A stretch of DNA of 64,000 nucleotides from contig NZ_AMPO01000004.1 in assembly GCF_000302455.1 (NCBI RefSeq), positions 104,501 through 168,500 on the forward strand, in the 5' to 3' direction. Shown one piece after another: positions 7,366-14,942 of this stretch. Position 1 is the stretch's first letter. Each line of letters begins with the position of its first letter. The notes below the pieces were generated by a model. It was given only the letters and a program-made list of their open reading frames with translations, was not told the DNA's origin and ran no database searches. Position numbers and translations under genes: made by a program. Source of the stretch: Methanobacterium formicicum DSM 3637. Lineage in GTDB: Archaea > Methanobacteriota > Methanobacteria > Methanobacteriales > Methanobacteriaceae.

Positions 7366-9747
7366 ATGAATAATCCTCCGTTATCCTTTAAAAAAGCATC
7401 TTATGTGACAATTATTATAGTAATTAGTTTTATAATAATTTCATTACTCATACAGGACCAATCTACCCTTAAAACCATTTTCAGTGATCTGAGCAGCCCA
7501 TTAATTGAAATACTGGTGATTAGCAGTTTATTTTATGCTGCATACCGCTCCAGTAAACAGGGTACACATATGCAAATTGCCTGGACACTCCTAGGAGTTG
7601 CTATTTTATGTTACGCCATAGGGGATGTGATATGGGGCGTGCTAGAACTTGGTTACAATCAGAACCCCTTTCCATCATTAGCTGACATTTTTTACCTCTT
7701 ATTTTATCCTTTTTTTGTTATGGGAGTTTACTTTTTCCCCAGGGAGCATTTCAACCGTTTGGAAGAGTTGAAAATCATCCTGGAAATGGGAATCATGATA
7801 CTAACTGTTGGCCTTATTTTATGGATTTTCCTTATAGAACCCAATATCTCCAGCCGGGAAGATTTTTTGGCCATGATAATATCCATAACCTACGTTATTG
7901 GTGATTTTATTCTTCTATTTGCCATGATGAGATTAATCTACAGCAAGTTCAAAGAAGAATATTACAGTACCATGCTGCTTCTGGGACTGGGAATTATTGC
8001 CCTGATTATAAGTGATTGCATCTACTCCTATCAAAACCTGCAGGGAACCTATATTTCAGGAGGTTTACTGGATACGGGATGGATAATAGGAATGCTGTTG
8101 GTGGGTTTAGCCTCCTTTTTACACACCAGTGGTGAAAAATACGATTTTTATAAATACATTAAATTTTTACCCCTTGCAAAACGCTCAAGTTTTATCACAT
8201 CATTACCCCTTTTCTGTGTATTAATTGCGTTTGTTTTACTGTTTTGGGCCAATAATATCCAACCGCAGCCACACCTAATATTAATCAAAGCAGGGGTGGG
8301 AATCATTATTTTAATGGTGGTTTTTCGTCAGTTACTTACTGAAAAAGCCCTGGTATTAAGCGAAAAAAGTTACCGTGACCTGGTGGATAACTCCCTGGTT
8401 GGGATTTACAAAACCAACTTGGAGGGGAATATCCTATTTGCCAATGAATCTCTGGCTAAAATATTTGAATTTGAAAGTGTGGAAGATTTCCAGACCAGAA
8501 AAACCACTGCATTATATAAAAATCCTGAAACAAGGAATAAATTTATTTATAAACTTAAAAAGGAAGGTAAATTAAATCAATATGAATTAGAAATGGTTTC
8601 CAATTCAGGGAACATTATTAACATGTTGATAAGTGCTAATTTGACAGGTGATATTATTTCAGGGATGTTAATGGATATCACCCGCCGTAAAAATACAGAA
8701 AAAGCACTCAAAGATAATGAGGAGAAATATCACACTCTTTTTGAATCCAATCCAAATTACACCATGCTTTTAAATTTAGAAGGAGTTATACTGGATGTTA
8801 ACAGTGTTACTGCGGAATTTATTGGTATAGCTCCAGAGAAATTAATTGGTAAGAAATTACTTGAACTGGGCCTATTTCCAAAGGTAGATGTCAGTTTTCA
8901 GAGGGAAAAATTTTCACAGGCTCTAAAAGGAGATACTGTTAAACCATTCCAGTACAAGTTGATTAACAAAAAAGGGGAATATAGCTGGGTTCAATCGCAA
9001 CTAGTCCCCATTAAGAAAGATGGGGGAATTAATTCCATCTTAGTAATTGCCACCGATATAACTGAAAGAAAAAAAGCCATTGACAACCTGAAATCATCGG
9101 TGAATGAGAAGGAGATCCTGATTAAGGAAATACACCACCGGGTGAAAAATAACATGCAGATCATATCCAGTTTACTCAGTCTGCAAAGCCAGCACCTGAC
9201 TGAGGATGAGGAAGTTGCTCAGGATGTTTTGAAGGAAAGTCAAAACAGGGTTAAGTCCATGGCCATGATCCATGAGAAACTGTACCAGTCCAAGGATTTC
9301 ACCCACATCAAATTTGAAGATTACATTAAAAGGTTGATATCGAATTTATTTTATTCCTACGACACCAAAATGGAACAGATTAAGTTACGGGTGGATGTAG
9401 AAGACATTGACCTGAATATGGAAACTGCAATTCCCTGTGGATTGATCATAAGCGAATTATTCTCCAACAGCCTGAAATACGCATTCCCTGAGGGAAAAAG
9501 TGGAGAAATAAGAGTTTCCCTTAAAAAATATCAGGATAATGAACAGGAATGGAACTATATTTTAACAGTGCAGGATAACGGTATAGGACTACCCGCTGAC
9601 TTTGACTTTAGAAATACAAGGACTCTTGGACTGGAACTGGTGAACAGCTTAACTAAGCAGATTGATGGTACCCTTGAGCTTGATAGAAACCATGGAACCA
9701 CTTTCAAGATTACATTTAAAGAATTAAAGTATAAACAGAGATTGTAA
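7366..9747 (+). CDS. Membrane sensor histidine kinase with two PAS domains
   Basis: A 793-residue sensor. Residues 1 to about 325 hold about ten hydrophobic segments, forming a membrane sensor module rather than a large extracellular loop. PAS domain 1 starts near 335 (SYRDLVDNSLVGIYKTN) and PAS domain 2 near 451 (EEKYHTLFESNPNYTML), ending with a PAC-type ATDITERKKA. The dimerisation/phosphoacceptor domain is of the HisKA_2 type with EIHHRVKNNMQIISSLLSLQ (H590/H591). The HATPase domain shows the N box (SELFSNSLKYAFPEG), DNGIGLP and LGLELVNSL. Such kinases are common in Methanobacterium and often orphan, as here: no response regulator is adjacent. Signal unknown. The downstream 76-residue gene may be co-transcribed. 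Confidence 0.93.
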   Translation: MNNPPLSFKKASYVTIIIVISFIIISLLIQDQSTLKTIFSDLSSPLIEILVISSLFYAAYRSSKQGTHMQIAWTLLGVAILCYAIGDVIWGVLELGYNQNPFPSLADIFYLLFYPFFVMGVYFFPREHFNRLEELKIILEMGIMILTVGLILWIFLIEPNISSREDFLAMIISITYVIGDFILLFAMMRLIYSKFKEEYYSTMLLLGLGIIALIISDCIYSYQNLQGTYISGGLLDTGWIIGMLLVGLASFLHTSGEKYDFYKYIKFLPLAKRSSFITSLPLFCVLIAFVLLFWANNIQPQPHLILIKAGVGIIILMVVFRQLLTEKALVLSEKSYRDLVDNSLVGIYKTNLEGNILFANESLAKIFEFESVEDFQTRKTTALYKNPETRNKFIYKLKKEGKLNQYELEMVSNSGNIINMLISANLTGDIISGMLMDITRRKNTEKALKDNEEKYHTLFESNPNYTMLLNLEGVILDVNSVTAEFIGIAPEKLIGKKLLELGLFPKVDVSFQREKFSQALKGDTVKPFQYKLINKKGEYSWVQSQLVPIKKDGGINSILVIATDITERKKAIDNLKSSVNEKEILIKEIHHRVKNNMQIISSLLSLQSQHLTEDEEVAQDVLKESQNRVKSMAMIHEKLYQSKDFTHIKFEDYIKRLISNLFYSYDTKMEQIKLRVDVEDIDLNMETAIPCGLIISELFSNSLKYAFPEGKSGEIRVSLKKYQDNEQEWNYILTVQDNGIGLPADFDFRNTRTLGLELVNSLTKQIDGTLELDRNHGTTFKITFKELKYKQRL

Positions 9748-9827
9748 GAAAGGGAAAGAGAATATTGGGAAACAAGGAAAAAAAGATAAAGATATACAAG
9801 AAATAGTTCCCAGTAAGAGGTGATAGT

Positions 9828-10058
9828 ATGGATGTGGGTATGTTAAGTGTACAGTATCAAAACGGCACAGAAGAATCATTCGATATTTCCAGTAACGATG
9901 TGAACCAGATTAAGGTTATGGAAGATAGAATGGTAATCAGTTTCAATAAAGACCCTTCCACAGGTAGAAACAGATGTAAGGTTATAATTACAAATAACCT
10001 GGCTAGCTATGAAATTTCACCCTGTGATCTGGAAGGACTGATTACATCGTTTAGATAA
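9828..10058 (+). CDS. Conserved-looking hypothetical protein, 76 residues
   Basis: A soluble 76-residue protein with no recognised family, rich in alternating hydrophobic/polar residues that suggest a small beta-rich fold. AGGTGAT lies 3-4 nt before the ATG at 9828, a good archaeal binding site, so the gene is probably real. It lies 80 bp after the histidine kinase on the same strand and may share its transcript. It contains two cysteines (RCKV and SPCD) but no metal-binding pattern. Function unknown. Confidence 0.65.
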   Translation: MDVGMLSVQYQNGTEESFDISSNDVNQIKVMEDRMVISFNKDPSTGRNRCKVIITNNLASYEISPCDLEGLITSFR

Positions 10059-10099
10059 AAAAAATTATGATTTTTTTTAAACAATGAAGGGATTATTAA

Positions 10100-10200
10100 C
10101 TAACCCGATAGCAATCTAAAATATAGTAATCAAAGTTAGCAATCTCAAAAAAATAGTAATCTAAAGGTATAATCTAAAATATAGTAATTTAAAAAAAATG
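10100..10200. repeat. Degenerate AATCTAAAATATAGTAAT repeats
   Basis: Four imperfect copies of a motif close to AATCTAAAATATAGTAAT lie between the convergent 76-residue gene and the ferredoxin gene. They are irregular in spacing and too degenerate for a CRISPR. No function is evident. Confidence 0.45.
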
Positions 10201-10223
10201 ATAATTTGAAAAAGGAGAACAAT

Positions 10224-10415
10224 CTAGAAATTTTCGTGTTTCACTGCATCTTCCGGACAGTTATCCACACACATACCACAGAGTATGCAGTTATCTGTAT
10301 CCACAACCATGGGTATGGTATCATCAGCATCCTGCTGGAATATACCCACCGGACAGTTGGTTACACAAGTCCCGCACTTGGTGCACATTTTTGGATCGAT
10401 TTCAATTTTAGGCAT
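10224..10415 (-). CDS. 2[4Fe-4S] ferredoxin
   Basis: A 63-residue bacterial-type ferredoxin with two complete cluster-binding motifs: CTKCGTCVTNCP near residue 11 and CILCGMCVDNCP near residue 43. These ligate two [4Fe-4S] clusters for low-potential electron transfer in the cytosol. The ATG follows a GGAGGAGAAGGGG run. It is monocistronic, so its redox partner cannot be inferred from position. Length and cysteine spacing are intact. Confidence 0.95.
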   Translation of the reverse strand: MPKIEIDPKMCTKCGTCVTNCPVGIFQQDADDTIPMVVDTDNCILCGMCVDNCPEDAVKHENF

Positions 10416-10760
10416 ACCCCTTCTCCTCCATAATAATTTAAGATTATGTTGAAGTTATTTTGTAAATATTAATATTTTTATTTTGTGAAGATTTTATTGA
10501 AATCAAAATTTTTTAGATTAAGAGATTTTTTAGATTAAGAGATTTTTTAGATTAAGAGATTTTTTCACACACTGATTAACCAATAATAGGGCCTAAATGA
10601 AAAATTCCCAAAATAGGTGTTTTTCAATAAATACATATACACTAACTCCCAAAAATTGAGCATTCTCTGGAATTAATCATTTTTTTACCATTATTATGAT
10701 AAATCATACTATTTGTTAAAACCGTGATGCCTGTTAAAAACTATACTTTTTTATTAAAAA
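10416..10760. other. Intergenic region upstream of the ferredoxin gene
   Basis: AT-rich region carrying the ferredoxin promoter (a TATA-like AATATTTTTATTTTG near 10470 on the plus strand) and the 17-bp tandem repeat described separately. No open frame with a ribosome binding site was seen. Confidence 0.5.
10508..10565. repeat. 17-bp perfect tandem repeat, 3.4 copies
   Basis: ATTTTTTAGATTAAGAG occurs three times without mismatch at 10508-10524, 10525-10541 and 10542-10558, followed by a partial ATTTTTT. It lies 90-150 bp upstream of the ferredoxin start. The absence of spacers rules out a CRISPR. It is a candidate variable-number repeat. Confidence 0.9.
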
Positions 10761-11153
10761 CTACACGGTTTTTTGAAAACTATCCATGACTTCATCAGGA
10801 GTTAAAACATTATCCATCCACTGAAAATGTTTAATATTATTAGTAATCAGCGTAGCACTTAGGGTAATTGCAGTGGAACCGATTGCATAGTCATGGGCAT
10901 TTTCACTAAAATCCCATCGCCCAATAGAAGCTTTAGCAGCTTCAACTGCATCATGTTTTCCAAAAGGGGCCACAACAATATTCATTTGTTCCAAAAATGC
11001 ATTCACCATTGATTCTGTATTTCCCTTTTTTAGATGATGATACAGATATTCCATATAAGCAATGGCCGGAAGATATTTTTCAAATTCCGAATTTAACAAC
11101 CAGTTACAAAAGTTTTTACTGTTAAATACATTGGTGTCTAGAACTAACTTCAT
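10761..11153 (-). CDS. PIN-domain ribonuclease (VapC-like toxin)
   Basis: A 130-residue PIN domain. MKLVLDTNVF gives the first catalytic aspartate (D6), AYMEYLYH supplies the conserved glutamate (about 36), AHDYAIGSTAI the third acidic position (about 99) and LITNNIKHF the C-terminal polar motif. PIN toxins cleave RNA with Mg2+ and are neutralised by a cognate antitoxin. The ATG directly abuts the TAA of the upstream AbrB gene; its ribosome binding site GGTGAT lies inside the last antitoxin codons, so translation is coupled. This supports a two-gene toxin-antitoxin unit. Activity is inferred, not shown. Confidence 0.88.
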   Translation of the reverse strand: MKLVLDTNVFNSKNFCNWLLNSEFEKYLPAIAYMEYLYHHLKKGNTESMVNAFLEQMNIVVAPFGKHDAVEAAKASIGRWDFSENAHDYAIGSTAITLSATLITNNIKHFQWMDNVLTPDEVMDSFQKTV

Positions 11154-11399
11154 TTAATCACCCAATAATTGAAGATTATCCGCCACTCCCTGTTTGAACC
11201 CTTTTTTAGATTCAACTTGGGTTTTGGAGATATCAGATGATGATTCAATCATTCGATCAGTTAATTCAGCGACAGTCATAAGCACCCAATTACCTTCTTT
11301 GTTCTTTACAAAGACCACTTTATCTCCAGATTGGATTTTAAGATCTTCTCTAACGTTTTTTGGAATCGTTACCTGAAACTTTTTAGTGACACTAACCAT
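11154..11399 (-). CDS. AbrB/SpoVT-type antitoxin
   Basis: An 81-residue protein with an N-terminal swapped-hairpin AbrB DNA-binding domain: VSVTKKFQVTIPKNVREDLKIQSGDKVVF is typical. The C-terminal tail is polar and would bind the PIN protein. The ATG at 11399 is chosen over the GTG at 11408 because AAGGTG ends 6 nt upstream of the ATG and overlaps the GTG. Its stop is adjacent to the PIN start. AbrB antitoxins usually repress their own promoter, which would lie in the 11400-11460 region. Confidence 0.88.
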   Translation of the reverse strand: MVSVTKKFQVTIPKNVREDLKIQSGDKVVFVKNKEGNWVLMTVAELTDRMIESSSDISKTQVESKKGFKQGVADNLQLLGD

Positions 11400-11742
11400 T
11401 AATAACACCTTACTTAAACTATTGATGTAATACTTAAAATAGATTAGTATTGATTATAATAAATCGGGAACCATCAAGAGCTAAAGTTATAACATGACCC
11501 CAAGAGTAAGGAATCAATAAAATCTAGAAGTCCCTACACGTTACACCCCTACATTCCTAGGATTTAATATTATCATCCCAGGCATTACAATAAAAAAAAA
11601 AGTAAGTATTTATAAAATGTGAAAATTCAAAATCTACTGGAGACTACACGGTAACTATAAAAGAACAATAACAGATCATCAACCATTAACGTGCCAGACA
11701 TCTAGCATTAACCATCAAATCATCAATTTTTACCGTACTAGA
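11400..11742. other. Intergenic region
   Basis: Non-coding AT-rich spacer upstream of the antitoxin gene and downstream of the Asn/Gln-rich protein gene. It must contain the toxin-antitoxin promoter on the minus strand (TATA-like tract near 11440-11460). No open frame, RNA gene or clear hairpin was identified. Confidence 0.45.
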
Positions 11743-12243
11743 TCAGTCCTGTTGAATGAATTCAATGAGAATGCCAGTTAACTCTTCTATTGCTTTTAAG
11801 AATTCTCTAAATGTTGGCGGGTAACTGTTGGCACCATGGGATTCAACCTTTATGTCACCAAAAACAATATCAACTTCCCATTCATCATCTTCCACGCAAC
11901 TATCCCTGCAGGTGACCCGGTAGTCTTCATACCAGTCCCAAATTTTTATTTCATCAAGATAATACCAGAAATCTTCCCATTCTTCATTACTGGGGATAAT
12001 TTTCTGTTCATTTTGGTTATGATTTAGGCTCTGGTTTATACTTTGGTTTTGATTATGATTCTGATTTTGATCGTGTTCTATGATTTGATTTTGGTTTTGA
12101 TTACTATTTTGGCTTTGGTTTTTAGATAATTGTTTTATGATTAAACCTTTATCTTCCCATTTTAGAGAGAATGAATAACCTTCATTAAATGATTCGTATT
12201 TAAAAATAAGTTTTATAGGACGTATTTCATTCATTTTAATCAT
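11743..12243 (-). CDS. Hypothetical protein with Asn/Gln-rich repeat insert
   Basis: A 166-residue acidic protein of unknown family. Residues about 37-80 are a low-complexity tract made almost only of Asn and Gln with occasional Ser, His and Ile (recurring NQNQ and NHNQ). It separates an N-terminal segment (IRPIKLIFKYESFNEGYSFSLKWEDKGL) from a C-terminal domain rich in Trp, Asp and Glu (EEWEDFWYYLDEIKIWDWYEDYRVTC). The flanking parts look like one compact domain interrupted by an expanded repeat, consistent with slippage at the TTTTGATTTTGGTT-like DNA (about 12005-12120). Its start overlaps the stop of the upstream DUF6282 gene by 8 bp, so the two are co-transcribed. Confidence 0.7.
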   Translation of the reverse strand: MIKMNEIRPIKLIFKYESFNEGYSFSLKWEDKGLIIKQLSKNQSQNSNQNQNQIIEHDQNQNHNQNQSINQSLNHNQNEQKIIPSNEEWEDFWYYLDEIKIWDWYEDYRVTCRDSCVEDDEWEVDIVFGDIKVESHGANSYPPTFREFLKAIEELTGILIEFIQQD

Positions 12244-13054
12244 TTAACAGTTTTTTCGGGTTATCATGGCACATTCGGGTTACATCTTTCCATGAAATTC
12301 CCTGCTGGATCATGCTGGCGATCATCATCTGCATTCCCATTACAGGCCTAGGGTTGTGTTCCTGCCCAAAATCCGTGGCCAGGATGCAGTGTTTGGCACC
12401 CACCTCTTTAATGGACTCTGCCATGATTTTAGGGTCAAGTTTATCATGTTGTGGCATGGTGGCCACCCAGCAATGTTCCAGGTAGGCATGGCGTGCCATT
12501 TCCTTCTGTTCATCTAAAGATGCACCCACCACCCGGGTTAAGGGATGGTTCACCATGATCTTTTCTACACCCAAACTTTGACACTGATCTATAACCTGGA
12601 ATATTTCATCTGAATCTAGATGACCTGTGGCTAGGATAAGGTTATACTCCTTCACCAAATGTAAGATTTCATCCAGAGCATCATGATCTAGATCTATTTC
12701 CTTGTGATGAATAGTAGGCAGCCATATTATTTTGCCACCCATTAAAGCCGTGTTCAGCACTGCTTCGGGGTTTAATCCCCCTACACTGAGGTTGAGGGTT
12801 ACACCACCCCATACAGGGAACCCTGTTACTCTATGGGTTATATAGGCCCGGCCGGCAGTGGGTTCCACATGGGATTTAAGTACAATTGCCCCCATGCCTT
12901 TCTCCTGAGCTTCCAGGGCTACCTCGTAATCATTCAACAATCTGGGTTTAACATCAGGACTGGTATGGATATGAGTATCAATGAAACCCGTGAGGATATC
13001 TTTCTGACCCATTTCTGGACTGAAATTCATAGATTTTTCTTGGCTGAGATTCAT
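12236..13054 (-). CDS. DUF6282 family amidohydrolase-like protein
   Basis: A 272-residue protein resembling metal-dependent hydrolases of the amidohydrolase/PHP type. The N-terminal GFIDTHIHTSPDVKPR supplies the HxH metal site, KSHVEPT a further histidine, ILATGHLDSDEIF another and MVNHPLTR another; ILATDFGQEHNPRP near the C-terminus holds an aspartate. It probably binds one or two metals and hydrolyses a small amide or ester, but no substrate is known. The ATG follows GGGGGAG. It lies about 70 bp downstream of the fumarase beta subunit gene in the same direction, and overlaps the next gene. Confidence 0.8.
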   Translation of the reverse strand: MNLSQEKSMNFSPEMGQKDILTGFIDTHIHTSPDVKPRLLNDYEVALEAQEKGMGAIVLKSHVEPTAGRAYITHRVTGFPVWGGVTLNLSVGGLNPEAVLNTALMGGKIIWLPTIHHKEIDLDHDALDEILHLVKEYNLILATGHLDSDEIFQVIDQCQSLGVEKIMVNHPLTRVVGASLDEQKEMARHAYLEHCWVATMPQHDKLDPKIMAESIKEVGAKHCILATDFGQEHNPRPVMGMQMMIASMIQQGISWKDVTRMCHDNPKKLLND

Positions 13055-13123
13055 ATACTCCCCCTTAACAAAAATTCAGATACTCCACTGGCTGAATTTC
13101 AGGTATTTATTTCAGATTGAAAT

Positions 13124-13672
13124 TCATAAATTGTTTTGCTGACGGACTTCCTGGTATAAATTGCCCCCGGTTGAGTCCATGGTAACGATCAGGGGTCCGA
13201 AATCTTTGACTTCCAGTTCCCAGACTGCTTCAGGCATGCCCAGATCCAGCCAGTGCACATTATTTATTTTAAGGACCGAACTGACGTAAAGAGCAGCACA
13301 ACCCCCTACTGCTGCCATGAAAACTGCTCCGTTCCTTTTTAATGCATAGGCAGTTTTCTCATCCATTCCCCCTTTTCCAATTACTGCCAGGGCTCCCTGG
13401 TCCAGTACAGCTGCCTGGTATGGATTCATACGGGTACTGGTGGTGGGACCTACTGCCACCATCTGGTAGGTATCATCATCCTGTTTTTTTATTATGGGCC
13501 CTGCGTGGAAAATAACTGCCCCTTCCAAGTCCACTGGTGATTCAGTTTCAATTATGCGCTTGTGTGCACTGTCACGTGCCGTGTAAATGGTTCCAGAAAT
13601 ATAAACCGAATCTTTAATTCTTAACTTTTGAGTTTCTTCCTTGGTGAGGGGTGTTTTGAGATGAACAATCAT
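13124..13672 (-). CDS. fumB: Fumarate hydratase class I, beta subunit
   Basis: A 182-residue protein matching the C-terminal (beta) part of class I iron-sulfur fumarases, which in archaea are two-subunit enzymes interconverting fumarate and malate in the incomplete reductive TCA branch. Family features are LRIKDSVYISGTIYTARDSAHKRI, the FHAGPII strand, GPTTSTRMNPYQ and GKGGMDEKT. The three cluster cysteines normally lie on the alpha subunit, which is not in this window. The ATG at 13672 gives the expected length for the archaeal beta subunit. The related L(+)-tartrate dehydratase beta subunit is an alternative, though fumarase is the expected enzyme in methanogens. Confidence 0.88.
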   Translation of the reverse strand: MIVHLKTPLTKEETQKLRIKDSVYISGTIYTARDSAHKRIIETESPVDLEGAVIFHAGPIIKKQDDDTYQMVAVGPTTSTRMNPYQAAVLDQGALAVIGKGGMDEKTAYALKRNGAVFMAAVGGCAALYVSSVLKINNVHWLDLGMPEAVWELEVKDFGPLIVTMDSTGGNLYQEVRQQNNL

Positions 13673-13765
13673 TTTTATTGCACCGTTAACGATTTTATAA
13701 TATGATGAATTTTATTAACCATGGTACCATCTGTGTTAACCCTTGATTTTGATAAAAAATGAGTT

Positions 13766-14326
13766 TTAACTCAGGTATACTGCCAGAACTAAAATAATAA
13801 TCAGAATAACTATGATCACTCCTAATATAATCAGAGGGTCTGTTTCTTCATAAAAACGGATGATTTTATCCATCAATCCCTGGTTTTTAACTCTGGATTT
13901 TTTTTCAACAATAGCAGTCATTAAACGTTCTTCTTCCAGTAGAATATTCAAATAATTTTTTTGACTGTTTAAACTGCTTTCCCGGTCAATGACATCCCAT
14001 AACTCTTCTTCTTCAAAAATTTCATTGATAAAATCATCATCTATTCCTATTGTAGGGAAAATATTTTTAAGAGATTCTCTTCTTTCAGATAACCGGTCAT
14101 TGAATGAATCAAAAACTTCTTTACTGAGTTTACGATTATAACTTTTTAATTCCAATTCATGAAGGGTTTTACAGAATTCTAGGGGATTGCCACACTCACA
14201 ATTCACAAAATCACGGGGTGATTCTCCATTTTTTAGTTTATAATATCCTCCACAGTAATTGCAGAAGAGGTAACCACCACTTGTGGAACGAACATATTTT
14301 TTGGTTTTATTTTCATTTAAAACCAT
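13766..14326 (-). CDS. Zinc-ribbon protein with C-terminal membrane anchor
   Basis: A 186-residue protein of unknown function. The N-terminus has a zinc-ribbon-like pattern (CNYCGGYY, then CECGNPLEFC, residues about 22-52). The centre is charged and helical, probably a coiled coil (about 55-150). The C-terminus ends in one hydrophobic helix (PLIILGVIIVILIIILVLAVYL), giving a tail-anchored topology with the ribbon in the cytoplasm. It stands alone. Similar ribbon-plus-tail-anchor proteins are frequent uncharacterised genes in Methanobacterium. Confidence 0.75.
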   Translation of the reverse strand: MVLNENKTKKYVRSTSGGYLFCNYCGGYYKLKNGESPRDFVNCECGNPLEFCKTLHELELKSYNRKLSKEVFDSFNDRLSERRESLKNIFPTIGIDDDFINEIFEEEELWDVIDRESSLNSQKNYLNILLEEERLMTAIVEKKSRVKNQGLMDKIIRFYEETDPLIILGVIIVILIIILVLAVYLS

Positions 14327-14942
14327 TAAAACACCTTGAAAAGGGAAAGTGTTAATTATATTTAGGAATTATATCTGGAATTATTTTCATACCTATTTTT
14401 TGATAATTTCCAGTTGTGTCCCCTAACCCAATTTAATATAGGTTTATTATTTCTATATTAATGCTTTTTGGAAATTTATAGATACAGTTCATTACATTAA
14501 ATTGCATTACATAATAACTGGATACTTCTCATCCAGTTCGGATTTTTTAAAAAAAATCCAAAAAATCTGAAGGAACTATCAAAAAGAAGAACTCAAGAAA
14601 TAATCTATAAAAATAGGAAAACTTGAAGGTCACAGTTCACTCCTAGTTAGCAACTCTTAAAGTATTACTTTTTTATATGCAAATACCAATAGAATGTTAA
14701 ATATTTAATTAGCTTAAGAGATTTAATATAGATAGCTTTATTAATTCTAAAATCTATGGAAACCCAGTCTTTAAATCTTAGAATTTCAAGAAAAATAACA
14801 GAATATTGTTATATTGTAGTAAACCCATAATTTAATTACTTAACTATAAATAAAGAGAACAGACTAATATATCAAGTCCATTATACTGTTATATTCAATA
14901 ATTGTAATAATTATATTATTATCTCATACCTAGAGGTGAATT
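14327..14942. other. Long AT-rich intergenic region between divergent genes
   Basis: A 616-bp spacer upstream of both the zinc-ribbon gene (minus) and the DUF2070 gene (plus). It has many TATA-like tracts, including AATTATATTATTATC just before 14930. No open frame with a ribosome binding site, tRNA-like fold or clear repeat was seen. A small RNA cannot be excluded by eye. Confidence 0.45.

Noticed and set aside
10206..10433. 75-codon plus-strand open frame
   Set aside because: It is the antisense shadow of the ferredoxin gene, which has two perfect cluster motifs.
10508..10565. Possible CRISPR array
   Set aside because: Units are contiguous with no spacers; a simple tandem repeat. The same holds for the repeats at 18360 and 19732, and no cas gene is present.
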